A DNA stretch of 33,176 bases from Desulfobacteraceae bacterium (GTDB taxonomy: Bacteria > Desulfobacterota > Desulfobacteria > Desulfobacterales > Desulfobacteraceae): NCBI GenBank assembly GCA_004796375.1, contig QZLA01000093.1:1-33176 (forward strand), in the 5' to 3' direction. Both the position numbers and the translations under genes were made by a program. Below are positions 1 through 7,968 of this stretch, in pieces. The stretch's first letter is position 1; every line of letters starts with the position of its first letter. The notes under the pieces were generated by a model, which ran no database searches, had not been told where the DNA came from, and saw nothing but the letters and a program-made list of their open reading frames with translations.

Positions 1-388
1 CAACAGCTTTGGCCACCGGTTCCTTTTCCACGGCATCCAGGTACAGTGCCCCATGGGGTTTAACATGAACAAGGCGGGCCTTGTGCACCCTGCAGAACGC
101 TTGCAGGGCACCGACCTGGTAGATGAGATATGCGCGGATCTCTTCAGCGGACAGGGCCATGCTTCGTCGACCGAATCCCAAAAGATCAGGGTAGCCGGGG
201 TGAGCACCGATGCCGACCTTGTGATCCACGGCCATTTTAATGGTTTTTTCCATGACCTGGGGATCACCGGCATGCCATCCGCAGGCGATGTTGGCTGAGC
301 TGATATGGGCCATGACCTGGTCATCCATACCGGTTTTCCAGTTACCGAAACTTTCACCCATGTCGCAGTTTAAATCGATGGTTTTCAT
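1..388 (-). CDS. pxpA: PxpA / LamB-YcsF family 5-oxoprolinase subunit A, 3' end outside window
   Basis: Only the first 129 codons are inside the window. The translation begins MKTIDLNCDMGESFG and shows the family signatures ANIACGWHAGDP (residues 32-43), GAHPGYPD (61-68), GFGRR (71-75) and HVKPHGALY (108-116), which are typical of LamB/YcsF proteins. The family works with PxpB and PxpC (KipI/KipA) in ATP-dependent opening of 5-oxoproline to glutamate. The start at 388 has a GGGAGG ribosome site about 7 bases upstream. It is the last visible gene of the leftward GntR-TRAP operon, 30 bp after dctM. PxpB and PxpC are not in the window, so the substrate is inferred; a related lactam or cyclic amide is possible. 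Confidence 0.88.
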   Translation of the reverse strand, partial: MKTIDLNCDMGESFGNWKTGMDDQVMAHISSANIACGWHAGDPQVMEKTIKMAVDHKVGIGAHPGYPDLLGFGRRSMALSAEEIRAYLIYQVGALQAFCRVHKARLVHVKPHGALYLDAVEKEPVAKAV

Positions 389-418
389 TGAAGCCTCCCT
401 TTGGGATTGCATGATGCA

Positions 419-1729
419 TTACTTGGCCGACATCAGATCCGGCAGAACCAGCGCGATATCCGGGAACAGCGTCAAAATGGCCGTGGTGAGCAGCATGAGA
501 AAGAAAAAGGGCAACGCATACTTTGCGATGTTCATGATCGGCTCACCGGTCAGGCCCTGGATGACAAAGAGGTTGAACCCGACCGGCGGGGTGATCTGGC
601 TGACCTCCACCATCAGGATCAGGTAAATGCCGAACCATATCGGGTCAAAACCGGCCTGGGTAACCATGGGCAGGGCAATGGGCAGGGTCATGACCACGAT
701 GGAAAATCCATCCAGCAGACATCCCAGTACGATATAGACACCCCCGAGCAGGAGCATGAGCATGTAGGGCGACAGATTCATTTCGGTAATGGCCTGGGTG
801 ATGGCGGCAGGGATACCTAAAAAGCCCATGGCGCGGGACAGGAAGCCTGCCCCCACTACAATGAGCATGATCATGGCATTGGTTTTGACCGCACCTTTGA
901 GGCACTCGAAAAATATGGGCGGGGTCATCTGGCGGTTGAGAATGGCAAACCCCAAGGCACCGAACACCCCGAGTGCTGCAGCTTCGGTCGGGGTGGCATA
1001 GCCGCCGTAGATACTTCCTAAGACCATGAGAATCAGGATCAGGGTCGGGGCAAGGTCTTTAAGCCCGATAAACCGGTCTGCCCAGGAATAATGCTCTTGG
1101 GCTTTGGGTGCGATTTCAGGATTCCGGATGCCCCGGTAGATAATATAGAGGGAATAGACGCCGGACAGCAGGAGCCCGGGCAGGATGCCGGCCATGAACA
1201 TCTTGCCGATGGACACTTCTGCCAGGATGGCATAGACAATCATGATCAGCGAGGGCGGGATCAGGAATCCCAGGGTGCCGGCCCCGGCAAGCGAGCCCAT
1301 GGATAGCTGTTTGTCATACCCGAGCTTGTCGAATTCAGCCAGGGTGATCCGGCCTACCGTGGCCGTGGTGGCAGCACTGGAGCCGGAAACAGCAGCGAAC
1401 AGGGTGCAGGAAACAATATTCATCAGCAGAAGGCCGCCGGGAAGTCGGTAAAGCCAGGGAACCAGCGCCCGGAAGAGTTTTTCGGAAATCCCGGACCGGT
1501 AGAGGATCTCACCCATGAGAATAAACAGGGGCAGGGCCACATACTCCCATTTTTCAATGGTCGCCCAGACCGAGGATGCCATGTTATTGCCTGCCGGCAG
1601 GCTGGAGAACAAGGTCATGCCGATAAACCCCACAATAAACAGGGAAAATCCTACCCAGATACCGGCGGCAAGGGTGATGAACAGGCAGCCGAAAACAATC
1701 ACGGACATCAACAGGAGTTCAGAACCCAT
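419..1729 (-). CDS. dctM: TRAP transporter large permease, DctM family
   Basis: The 436-residue protein has the normal length and about a dozen hydrophobic segments of a DctM permease, the subunit that carries sodium-coupled substrate translocation in the inner membrane. Family hallmarks visible are LPLFILMGEIL near residue 66, SGSSAATTATVG near 115, and GTLGFLIPPSL near 151. Its start overlaps the dctQ stop by one base (TAATG), so the two are translationally coupled. The next gene downstream is pxpA, which suggests the imported acid is that pathway's substrate. Family assignment is firm; the substrate is inferred. Confidence 0.95.
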   Translation of the reverse strand: MGSELLLMSVIVFGCLFITLAAGIWVGFSLFIVGFIGMTLFSSLPAGNNMASSVWATIEKWEYVALPLFILMGEILYRSGISEKLFRALVPWLYRLPGGLLLMNIVSCTLFAAVSGSSAATTATVGRITLAEFDKLGYDKQLSMGSLAGAGTLGFLIPPSLIMIVYAILAEVSIGKMFMAGILPGLLLSGVYSLYIIYRGIRNPEIAPKAQEHYSWADRFIGLKDLAPTLILILMVLGSIYGGYATPTEAAALGVFGALGFAILNRQMTPPIFFECLKGAVKTNAMIMLIVVGAGFLSRAMGFLGIPAAITQAITEMNLSPYMLMLLLGGVYIVLGCLLDGFSIVVMTLPIALPMVTQAGFDPIWFGIYLILMVEVSQITPPVGFNLFVIQGLTGEPIMNIAKYALPFFFLMLLTTAILTLFPDIALVLPDLMSAK

Positions 1730-2232
1730 TACACCACCTCCTCACCGCTCTTGATGGCAGTAAATGTCTTGACGGTGGTGGCGGCCAACTGGATAAAGAA
1801 AACAGCGGCGCCCACCAGCATAATGGTCTGGGGAATCCACAGCGGGGTATTGGTCAATGTGCCGGACGTGGACTCGTAGCGGATGGCTGCCTGGACCATC
1901 TTGAGCAGGTACCACCACAGGTATCCCATAAAGGCCGTCGTAACCAGAGTGGCGGCAAAGGTGATGGTCCGGGCCAGTTTGTCCGGCAGGAATCCAAGGA
2001 CCAGCGTGATCCGTATATGTCCCTTCTCCCGCAGGCAGTATCCGGCTCCGAGGAAAATGATGGCTGCAAGCCCGTAGGCGCTGTACTCATCTGCGATGAG
2101 CGTGGTTTTTTCAAACATATTCCATAAAAATATCTCAACCAGGATCAGCAGGGTCATGACGCCGAGAATCACGGCTGAGACACCGGCCATGATTCCGCTT
2201 AAACGATCCGAGAACCTCACAAGTCTGTTCAT
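1729..2232 (-). CDS. dctQ: TRAP transporter small permease, DctQ family
   Basis: This is a 167-residue membrane protein with about four hydrophobic segments, the DctQ pattern. It contains the typical stretch ADEYSAYGLAAIIFLGAGY followed by LREKGHIRI. An upstream in-frame GTG at 2304 would add 24 residues rich in proline and arginine that look non-coding and cross a stable stem-loop. I therefore prefer the ATG at 2232 (MNRLVRFSDR), which has a modest GGTGA site upstream. DctQ binds DctM in the membrane and is required for TRAP transport. It sits between dctP and dctM. Confidence 0.9.
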   Translation of the reverse strand: MNRLVRFSDRLSGIMAGVSAVILGVMTLLILVEIFLWNMFEKTTLIADEYSAYGLAAIIFLGAGYCLREKGHIRITLVLGFLPDKLARTITFAATLVTTAFMGYLWWYLLKMVQAAIRYESTSGTLTNTPLWIPQTIMLVGAAVFFIQLAATTVKTFTAIKSGEEVV

Positions 2233-2269
2233 CAATATCACCAAGAAATCAGTTCGGGGTTGGTATTCA

Positions 2270-2301
2270 GGCCAGCCCGGGAAAAGGTTCCGGGGCCGGC
2301 C
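2270..2301 (-). promoter_or_regulatory. Intercistronic stem-loop between dctP and dctQ
   Basis: A G+C-rich imperfect inverted repeat pairs GGCC(A)GCCCGG with CCGGGGC(C)GGCC across a 9-base loop, in the short gap between the dctP stop and the dctQ start. No T-run follows, so it is not a strong intrinsic terminator. A 3' hairpin of this type can protect the dctP message or dampen read-through, giving more binding protein than permease. The structure is seen in the sequence; the role is inferred. Confidence 0.5.
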
Positions 2302-2333
2302 CACTTCAATCGGATGTTATCGTCAAACAGAAA

Positions 2334-3323
2334 TTATCTGCCGGTGATTTTGTAGTAATCCTTGAGGATCGTCTGGGCGTCTGAACCGGCTTTTTTTGCC
2401 CATTCCGCGCGCAGTTTTTCACCCACAGCATTGAGCTCAGCGCGGAACTCCTTGCTGACCGGGTCGATGGTCATGCCGTTTTCGACCAGTGCGGCACGGC
2501 TCTTCCGGTCCATATCGCCTGCCAGGTTCCACATTTCGTCTTCCATCTGGGCCGCAATTTCCAGTACTGTGGTCTGGATGTTTTTATCCAGCTTGTTCCA
2601 TGCATCCATGTTGACATTGATCATGTTTACCGGTCCAACGATATTGATGGGGGTAAAGTATTTGAGAACTTCCCATGCCTTGGCATCCACGCCGGAAACC
2701 GAGGAGGTATACATGGAGTCCAGGAGACCGGCTTTCATGGCCGGATAAACCTCGGAGAAGGGCATCTTTCTGGCGGCAATACCGGTGGCTTTACCAAATG
2801 CCAGGCCAGTGCCGTCGTACACGCGCATTTTCAGGCCGGTCAGATCTGCCTCTGATTTGACGGCGCGCTGGGTGTATATGCCGGAAAAGGGCCACACCGA
2901 GGTGTACAGGGTCATCTGGTTGAATTTTTTCAGGGTTTTTGCGTAAACCGGCTTGGACAGCTGGTACAGCAGACGCTGTTCAAAGGCATTGGTCGAAATA
3001 AAGGGCTGGGCGGTCAGGGCCAGTACCGGGGCATCTCCCTCGACCATACCGGTGGGGATTTCAGCAACGGCCAGCTGTCCTTCAGCGACTGCGCGAAGAA
3101 GTTCCGGTCCTTTGAATCCCAGGGATGATCCCGGGTGGAGAACGATGTTCAATTCCCCGTTGGTCGCTTTGGCTACGCGGTCGGCAAATTCCTGTGCACC
3201 TTTGGAATGGAAGTTGCCGGCAGGATAATTCAAATGAAGGTCCCATTTGGTTTTTGCGGCGACAGTGGAGCAAAACGCCATGGCAACGAACAGACAGGTT
3301 AACATTAGTAACGCTTTCTTCAT
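2334..3323 (-). CDS. dctP: TRAP transporter periplasmic solute-binding protein, DctP family
   Basis: This 329-residue protein begins with a clear signal peptide (MKKALLMLTCLFVAMAFCSTVAA, cleavage near AA-KT). The mature protein has the DctP fold signatures: LHPGSSLG, the LKMRVYDG block near residue 166 whose arginine normally pairs with the substrate carboxylate, and a late MINVNMDAWNKL block. This indicates an organic-acid ligand captured in the periplasm and passed to DctQM. The start at 3323 has an AAGGAG-type ribosome site. It lies 44 bp downstream of the GntR gene and upstream of dctQM. The ligand cannot be read from sequence; 5-oxoproline or a related acid is suggested by pxpA. Confidence 0.95.
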   Translation of the reverse strand: MKKALLMLTCLFVAMAFCSTVAAKTKWDLHLNYPAGNFHSKGAQEFADRVAKATNGELNIVLHPGSSLGFKGPELLRAVAEGQLAVAEIPTGMVEGDAPVLALTAQPFISTNAFEQRLLYQLSKPVYAKTLKKFNQMTLYTSVWPFSGIYTQRAVKSEADLTGLKMRVYDGTGLAFGKATGIAARKMPFSEVYPAMKAGLLDSMYTSSVSGVDAKAWEVLKYFTPINIVGPVNMINVNMDAWNKLDKNIQTTVLEIAAQMEDEMWNLAGDMDRKSRAALVENGMTIDPVSKEFRAELNAVGEKLRAEWAKKAGSDAQTILKDYYKITGR

Positions 3324-3367
3324 GTTTCTTCTCCTTTCCTTTTTGGGTGTGGTTTCCTATTTTAAAT

Positions 3368-4072
3368 TCATGAAACACCAGGGCCGGCCATGAAAAGGAT
3401 GACCCGCTGCCTGAAGGTTTCAATGTGCTCGTCAAGCAGATGTTTAAGCTCTTCTGCATCTTTTCTGGCCAGGGCATCGATGATATGCTCATGTTCCTCG
3501 ACCACTGAGGCATAGTGGATCTCCAGGGGCCGCTCAGGATCCAGGGGGGTGTCAAAGGAGAGGTAGGATAACCGTTTGGCTTCCTTTCTCACATCCTCCA
3601 CACCCCGGACCAGAAATTCATTCTGTGATGCCTTGGCAAAATACATGTGAAACTCATGGTTGGCTTCAACCAGGTTGAACACCTTATTGGAATGAATGGC
3701 TTTTTTCACCTGTTCATTGGCTTTTTCCATTTTCCGGATCCAGGATCCGCAGTCTTTGGTCATGGCAATATCCACCACCCCGAATTCGAAGATGTGCATA
3801 CTTTCAAACATGGCCTTGGTGTTCTGGAGGGTCATGGGCCTGACGATCACCCCTTTGTTGGGATGGGATTCAACCATCTTTTCCCCCTGGAGCCTGACCA
3901 GTGCCTCCCGGATCGGGGTGCGGCCGATTCCCAATTCTTCCACCAGCTGGTTTTCCTCCAGGTGCTGGCTGGGCTGATATTCAAGGCAGATAATTCGCCG
4001 GACAATACTCTCGTATGCGGTGACCGCCAAAGGTTGTTTAGGAATCTTCTGTATCTTGGAACCGTTTCGCAT
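3368..4072 (-). CDS. GntR-family transcriptional regulator with FCD ligand-binding domain
   Basis: The 234-residue protein has a GntR winged helix at about residues 15-80 (QLVEELGIGRTPIREALVRLQ, then a wing ending in GVIVRP) and an all-helical FCD effector domain after it. NHEFHMYFAKAS and the EEHEHIIDAL to LLDEHIETF region carry histidines typical of the metal and carboxylate site of FCD proteins. FCD regulators usually sense the organic acid degraded by the adjacent operon. The gene is first in the leftward operon and faces accB across a 126-bp gap containing a long palindrome, its probable operator. Confidence 0.92.
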   Translation of the reverse strand: MRNGSKIQKIPKQPLAVTAYESIVRRIICLEYQPSQHLEENQLVEELGIGRTPIREALVRLQGEKMVESHPNKGVIVRPMTLQNTKAMFESMHIFEFGVVDIAMTKDCGSWIRKMEKANEQVKKAIHSNKVFNLVEANHEFHMYFAKASQNEFLVRGVEDVRKEAKRLSYLSFDTPLDPERPLEIHYASVVEEHEHIIDALARKDAEELKHLLDEHIETFRQRVILFMAGPGVS

Positions 4073-4113
4073 CCGCTGTTAGATTTCCTTTCACTGAAAA
4101 GGGTAACGGGTTA

Positions 4114-4158
4114 AAAATATACTTGACATAGATAAAAAATATATGTCAAGTATATTTT
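4114..4158. promoter_or_regulatory. Long inverted repeat, candidate GntR operator in divergent promoter
   Basis: Two 17-base arms, AAAATATACTTGACATA (4114-4130) and its exact reverse complement (4142-4158), flank an 11-base A-rich spacer. Each arm contains a TTGACA hexamer, one facing each direction, so binding here could block both divergent promoters. No good -10 sits at standard spacing from either hexamer, so exact promoter positions are uncertain. The location between the GntR gene and accB suggests autoregulation and control of both arms of the cluster. Confidence 0.7.
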
Positions 4159-4198
4159 AAAAAAAGTTCAAAACCCCTATAAATTCAAGGAGGTCTGT

Positions 4199-4450
4199 AT
4201 GTCAGATCAAATATATGAGGTGAAGTCTCCACTGATGGGTACGTTTTACAGGGCATCCGCACCAGGTGCGCCGGCCCTGGTGGAAATCGGGCAGAAGATC
4301 GAGGCATCTGACATCGTCTGCGTGATTGAATCCATGAAAATTTTTACCGAGCTTCGTGCTGAAAAGGGCGGTGTAATCAAAGAGATCCTGGCGGACAATG
4401 AAGAGATGGTAATGAAAAACCAGGTGTTGATCCGGGTGGAAGCGGGTTAA
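4199..4450 (+). CDS. accB: Biotin carboxyl carrier protein, short free-standing form
   Basis: This 83-residue protein is essentially a bare biotinyl domain. The biotinylation site is Lys47 in the motif VIESMKI, with the usual PLMGTFY near the start and matching second half ending NQVLIRVEAG. It lacks the long N-terminal region and Ala/Pro linker of the fatty-acid AccB of about 150 residues. A strong AAGGAGG site precedes the ATG. It leads the rightward operon, 20 bp before the biotin carboxylase. I infer that it carries carboxybiotin for an amide-type carboxylation in this cluster, not for fatty acid synthesis. Confidence 0.93.
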   Translation: MSDQIYEVKSPLMGTFYRASAPGAPALVEIGQKIEASDIVCVIESMKIFTELRAEKGGVIKEILADNEEMVMKNQVLIRVEAG

Positions 4451-4470
4451 CCCGATAAAGGAGGTGAATC

Positions 4471-5814
4471 ATGGTCTTTGAGCGTATCCTGATCGCCAAC
4501 CGGGGTGAAATCGCCCTGAGAGTGATTCGTGCCTGTAAAGAGCTGGGGATCCAGACGGTGGCCGTCTATTCCGACGCAGATAAAGACAGTCTCCATGTAA
4601 CACTGGCAGATAGCGCCATCCATATCGGGCCGGCCTTGAGCAGTAAGAGTTACCTCAATCAGGAGGCCATACTGGATGCGATACGGCAATCCGGTGCCGA
4701 TGCCGTCCATCCGGGGTATGGGTTCCTTTCGGAGAATGCCGGGTTTGCAAAGGCCTGCCAGGACCTTGGCGTAACCTTTATCGGCCCGTCTGCAGAGTCC
4801 ATCTCCAGGGCCGGTGATAAGTCATCGGCCCGGAAGGCGCTGATGACGTTGGGCATTCCGGTCATTCCAGGCAGTGATGATGTGATCATCTCTGTTGACA
4901 TGGCCTGTGAGGTGGCAAAGGATGTCGGATTTCCGGTGATTCTCAAAGCATCCGGCGGCGGCGGCGGTCGGGGAATGCGAATCGCCAATAATGAGGCAGA
5001 GCTGGTACAGGCGTTTGATATGGCCTCAGGTGAGGCCAGGGCAGCATTCGGCAATCCGGATATCTACCTTGAAAAGTATATTGAAAACCCGCGCCATATC
5101 GAGATCCAGGTCATCGGTGATACCCATGGCAATATCATCTATCTGGGCGAGCGGGAATGCAGTATCCAGATGCGGTACCAGAAGCTGATCGAGGAGGCAC
5201 CGTCATCGTTTGTGGATGATGAACTCAGGCAGGAATTGGGACAGACCGCTGTAAAGATCGCCCGGGCCATTGACTACCACAATGCCGGGACCATGGAATT
5301 CCTGGTGGACCGGGAGAAAAATTTCTATTTCATGGAGGTCAATGCACGGGTCCAGGTGGAGCATCCGGTGACTGAAGCGATCACAGGGATCGATATTGTC
5401 CAGGAGCAGATTTTTATTGCGGCCGGTGCACGGCTAGACATCCAACAAGAAGATGTCAGGCTCAACGGATGGTCCATCGAGTGCCGGATCAATGCCTCAG
5501 ATCCGGATGACAATTTCATGCCCTCTCCCGGTGTGATTGAATCCGTGATTTTTCCGGGCGGTCCAGGGGTGCGGCTCGACACCCATATCCATGACCAGTA
5601 CATGGTGACACCATATTATGATTCCCTGGTCGGAAAGCTCATTGTCTGGGCCAAAGACCGGCCTGCGGCCATCGAACGGATGAACCGGGCACTTGAAGAG
5701 TTTGACATCAAGGGCATCGCCACCACCATTCCGTTTTTCAGGGAAGTTCTCAATCACCCGGATTTTCGCACCGGTGAGATCGATACCCATTTTATTGACC
5801 GGTTTTTTTCATAA
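4471..5814 (+). CDS. accC: Biotin carboxylase subunit
   Basis: At 447 residues this matches stand-alone AccC, which carboxylates biotin on its carrier using ATP and bicarbonate. Visible motifs are the N-terminal ILIANRGEIALRVIRACKEL, the ATP-grasp glycine loop KASGGGGGRGMR near residue 157, ECSIQMRYQKLIEEAPS near 228, and MEVNARVQVEHPVTEAITG near 289. The second motif has Met where many AccC proteins have Arg (QRR becomes QMR). A GGAGG site precedes the ATG. It is paired with the short carrier and followed 14 bp later by the creatininase gene. No ordinary carboxyltransferase lies nearby; a PxpB/PxpC-type partner is likely outside the window. Confidence 0.94.
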   Translation: MVFERILIANRGEIALRVIRACKELGIQTVAVYSDADKDSLHVTLADSAIHIGPALSSKSYLNQEAILDAIRQSGADAVHPGYGFLSENAGFAKACQDLGVTFIGPSAESISRAGDKSSARKALMTLGIPVIPGSDDVIISVDMACEVAKDVGFPVILKASGGGGGRGMRIANNEAELVQAFDMASGEARAAFGNPDIYLEKYIENPRHIEIQVIGDTHGNIIYLGERECSIQMRYQKLIEEAPSSFVDDELRQELGQTAVKIARAIDYHNAGTMEFLVDREKNFYFMEVNARVQVEHPVTEAITGIDIVQEQIFIAAGARLDIQQEDVRLNGWSIECRINASDPDDNFMPSPGVIESVIFPGGPGVRLDTHIHDQYMVTPYYDSLVGKLIVWAKDRPAAIERMNRALEEFDIKGIATTIPFFREVLNHPDFRTGEIDTHFIDRFFS

Positions 5815-5828
5815 AAAGGAATAACGTC

Positions 5829-6599
5829 ATGACAGATTCCGTATGGCTCCAGGACATGACCTGGGAAGAGGCAGGCAAATCGGTTGAAACCGGAAACGGT
5901 ATCATTCTACTACCCGTGGGAAGCACTGAGCAGCACGGACCCCATCTTCCGTTGGGTACGGATACCATGGTGGCGGCAGCCATTGCCCAAGGCGCAGCCG
6001 AAAAAGCATCCGTGCCTGTGGCGCCGCCCCTCTGGTTCGGGTGGAGCCCTCACCACATGATACTGCCCGGAACCATCACCATCCGGCCCGAAATCCTTTC
6101 CGAGGCGGCATTTGATGTGATCTCATCCCTGCATCAGCACGGGTTTGATAAATTCATCCTGATCAACGGACACCGGATTGTCAATATCACCTGGCTGCAG
6201 ATCGCGGGTGAACGGGCCAAACGGGAGTTCGGTGTGAAAGTGGTGATCTTTGACCCGGCTCACATGTCAAAAAGCGTGGTCAAGGATCTTGGGTGGGGAG
6301 CGGTGGGGCATGCCGAAGAGATCGAGACCTCCCAGATGCTTTACTGTCATCCGGAGCTGGTTAAACTGGACCGTGCCATAGATAATCCCCACGGCCCTGC
6401 CCGGCTCTATAGTGTGGACCCCAATTTTAAGGATGATACCCTGTGTTATGTGCCCTCAAGCCCTGAAGAAATGAAAGCCCATACCCTTGAGTCCGGTGGA
6501 ACCACGGGCGAACCCACAAAGGCGGATGCAAAAGGCGGCAAGGTGTATCATGACCACCTGGTGGAACGCCTGGTCCAGGTGATCCGGATGCTCGCCTGA
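5829..6599 (+). CDS. Creatininase-family amidohydrolase
   Basis: The 256-residue protein matches creatininase-family metal-dependent amidohydrolases. The metal-binding motif GSTEQHGPHLPLGTD gives Glu34, His36 and Asp45. His115 lies in NGHRIVN, and the second acidic motif is GHAEEIETS (161-168). The usual NGHGGN is replaced by NGHRIVN, so this is a distinct subgroup. Family members open cyclic amides (creatinine) or related bonds. It ends the accB-accC operon, with AAAGGA before the ATG. Its role in a carboxylase plus PxpA cluster is inferred: it may hydrolyse the cyclic amide or its activated product. The exact substrate is unknown. Confidence 0.85.
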   Translation: MTDSVWLQDMTWEEAGKSVETGNGIILLPVGSTEQHGPHLPLGTDTMVAAAIAQGAAEKASVPVAPPLWFGWSPHHMILPGTITIRPEILSEAAFDVISSLHQHGFDKFILINGHRIVNITWLQIAGERAKREFGVKVVIFDPAHMSKSVVKDLGWGAVGHAEEIETSQMLYCHPELVKLDRAIDNPHGPARLYSVDPNFKDDTLCYVPSSPEEMKAHTLESGGTTGEPTKADAKGGKVYHDHLVERLVQVIRMLA

Positions 6600-6601
6600 T
6601 G

Positions 6602-6970
6602 CTACAGGTTAAATACGTCTGTAAACGACTGGTCCAAGCCTGCCTTTCCCTTTTCCTTTCTGGAAAACAGGGGCGCACCGTTTACAAACTGTTCTCTTGC
6701 CATCAACTCGATGGTCAGTTCAGGGGGGTCGGACAAATCAGTGTCCGCAAGGCGTTTGTATAGAACCCGTATGGAATTGTCTCCCTCCTGCAGGCATGCC
6801 TGGTTTTTCATATCCTGGGGAAGTACGGCAGCCATGGGGTCACCCTGGCCGAACAGTTTTACAGATTCCGATTTTTGACCCCTTATTCCCATATCTTTTC
6901 CGTTGATCTCAACGGTCACATCATACCCTTTGGCCATGACCGTAAGAACGGCGTTTAATTCCCTGTCCAT
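6602..6970 (-). CDS. Conserved small protein of unknown function
   Basis: I do not recognise this 122-residue protein. It is probably soluble, with alternating hydrophobic and charged residues (VTVEINGKDMGIRG, then ELTIELMAREQFVNG) suggesting a small beta-rich domain. No signal peptide, membrane segment or cysteine cluster is visible. An earlier in-frame ATG at 6991 exists, but the ATG at 6970 has an AAGGAG site five bases upstream, so I chose that. It is convergent with the creatininase gene, only 2 bp away, and faces away from the cluster, so it is unlikely to belong to it. Confidence 0.6.
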   Translation of the reverse strand: MDRELNAVLTVMAKGYDVTVEINGKDMGIRGQKSESVKLFGQGDPMAAVLPQDMKNQACLQEGDNSIRVLYKRLADTDLSDPPELTIELMAREQFVNGAPLFSRKEKGKAGLDQSFTDVFNL

Positions 6971-7049
6971 CAGCACTCCTTCATGTTTCAACTTTAATTA
7001 ACCCGCTTATAGTATGCACCTTTGATTGGCATGTAAACCCAATATGTCA

Positions 7050-7901
7050 TTATCCTTTACGTTCAGGTCGTTGTTTTATGAATTCAGCCGTCATGTAGGC
7101 CAATTGAAATCCGTTTTTCAACATGTTCCGATGGCTGGTAACGCCAAACTCGGTGTCGGTGATCACATGGTAGACCCCGTTGCGGAGTGCCACATCAAGG
7201 CGGTGATCGATCAGGAGTTGCTGACAACCGTTTCTACGGAATTCATCGGCCGTAGCATCATTGGATAACCAGGCCATATCCTTGTATATGAAAATCGATC
7301 CCATGGCAGCAACTTGCCCGTTTACCCTTGCCAGATAAAACCGAAAATCAGGGCGGGTGTAAAAATCCCGGTTTTGATGGCAGAACGCTTCCTTGATGGG
7401 CCAATTGTTGGTTTCCATGAGCCGGAACAGATCGTTTAATGTGTCTTGGGTGACCTGTTCTATGGAAATATGTTCTGGAAGTGTGAGGGATGACTCTCTT
7501 GGGATAGCATGAAAGATGCAATCATGCCCGTTATAGCACAACTCCTTGATTTTAAAGGCATCAAGCACCTTTTCGGTCTGTTGCGTGGGCGCCAGGCTGA
7601 ATATACAGGCGGACTGGTTCTCATTATACCACTTCAGGATGTTATCCAGAAGATGAAGCGCCTTGTCCGTAAATCCGATCACCCGGTTATAATAAGTGCT
7701 GTTCGGGCGGTTAGAGTCAGTAAGAGCAGTGGCATCACCGAACTGCTTTGCCTTTATCCGGCAGTCCATGACCAGGGATCGTTGATTGTTAAACCGTGTA
7801 AATACCGCATCCATTTCATTGATCCGGATAATCAATTCATCCATATTTATGTCAGGACGGATTGCCGGTTGTTCGGTTTGATCCTGCATGGGCCACCTCA
7901 T
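7050..7901 (-). CDS. GNAT-family N-acetyltransferase, long form
   Basis: The 283-residue protein has an unassigned N-terminal half and a GNAT domain from about residue 140 on. The acetyl-CoA site is visible as a beta strand, YLARVNGQVAAMGSIF, then ATADEFRRNGCQQLLIDHRL (motif A), and a C-terminal TSHRNMLKNGFQLAY segment typical of motif B. The substrate is unknown. Two in-frame ATG codons (7901 and 7889) are possible; an AGGTGG lies between them. It stands in a leftward group with another GNAT and a nitroreductase, but gaps of 50-70 bp do not force one operon. Confidence 0.8.
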   Translation of the reverse strand: MRWPMQDQTEQPAIRPDINMDELIIRINEMDAVFTRFNNQRSLVMDCRIKAKQFGDATALTDSNRPNSTYYNRVIGFTDKALHLLDNILKWYNENQSACIFSLAPTQQTEKVLDAFKIKELCYNGHDCIFHAIPRESSLTLPEHISIEQVTQDTLNDLFRLMETNNWPIKEAFCHQNRDFYTRPDFRFYLARVNGQVAAMGSIFIYKDMAWLSNDATADEFRRNGCQQLLIDHRLDVALRNGVYHVITDTEFGVTSHRNMLKNGFQLAYMTAEFIKQRPERKG

Positions 7902-7968
7902 TTATGCCTGATATTATGACCGGTACCGTTTGATCAGGGAAGCGAACACCAGAACCGGCAGTACACAG

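Noticed and set aside
3082..3555. A 157-codon minus-strand frame bridging dctP and the GntR gene
   Set aside because: It overlaps both real genes in another frame and reads through the intergenic ribosome site.
4950..4980. A GGC-type trinucleotide run
   Set aside because: It encodes the glycine-rich ATP-grasp loop of the biotin carboxylase, so it is not a repeat element.
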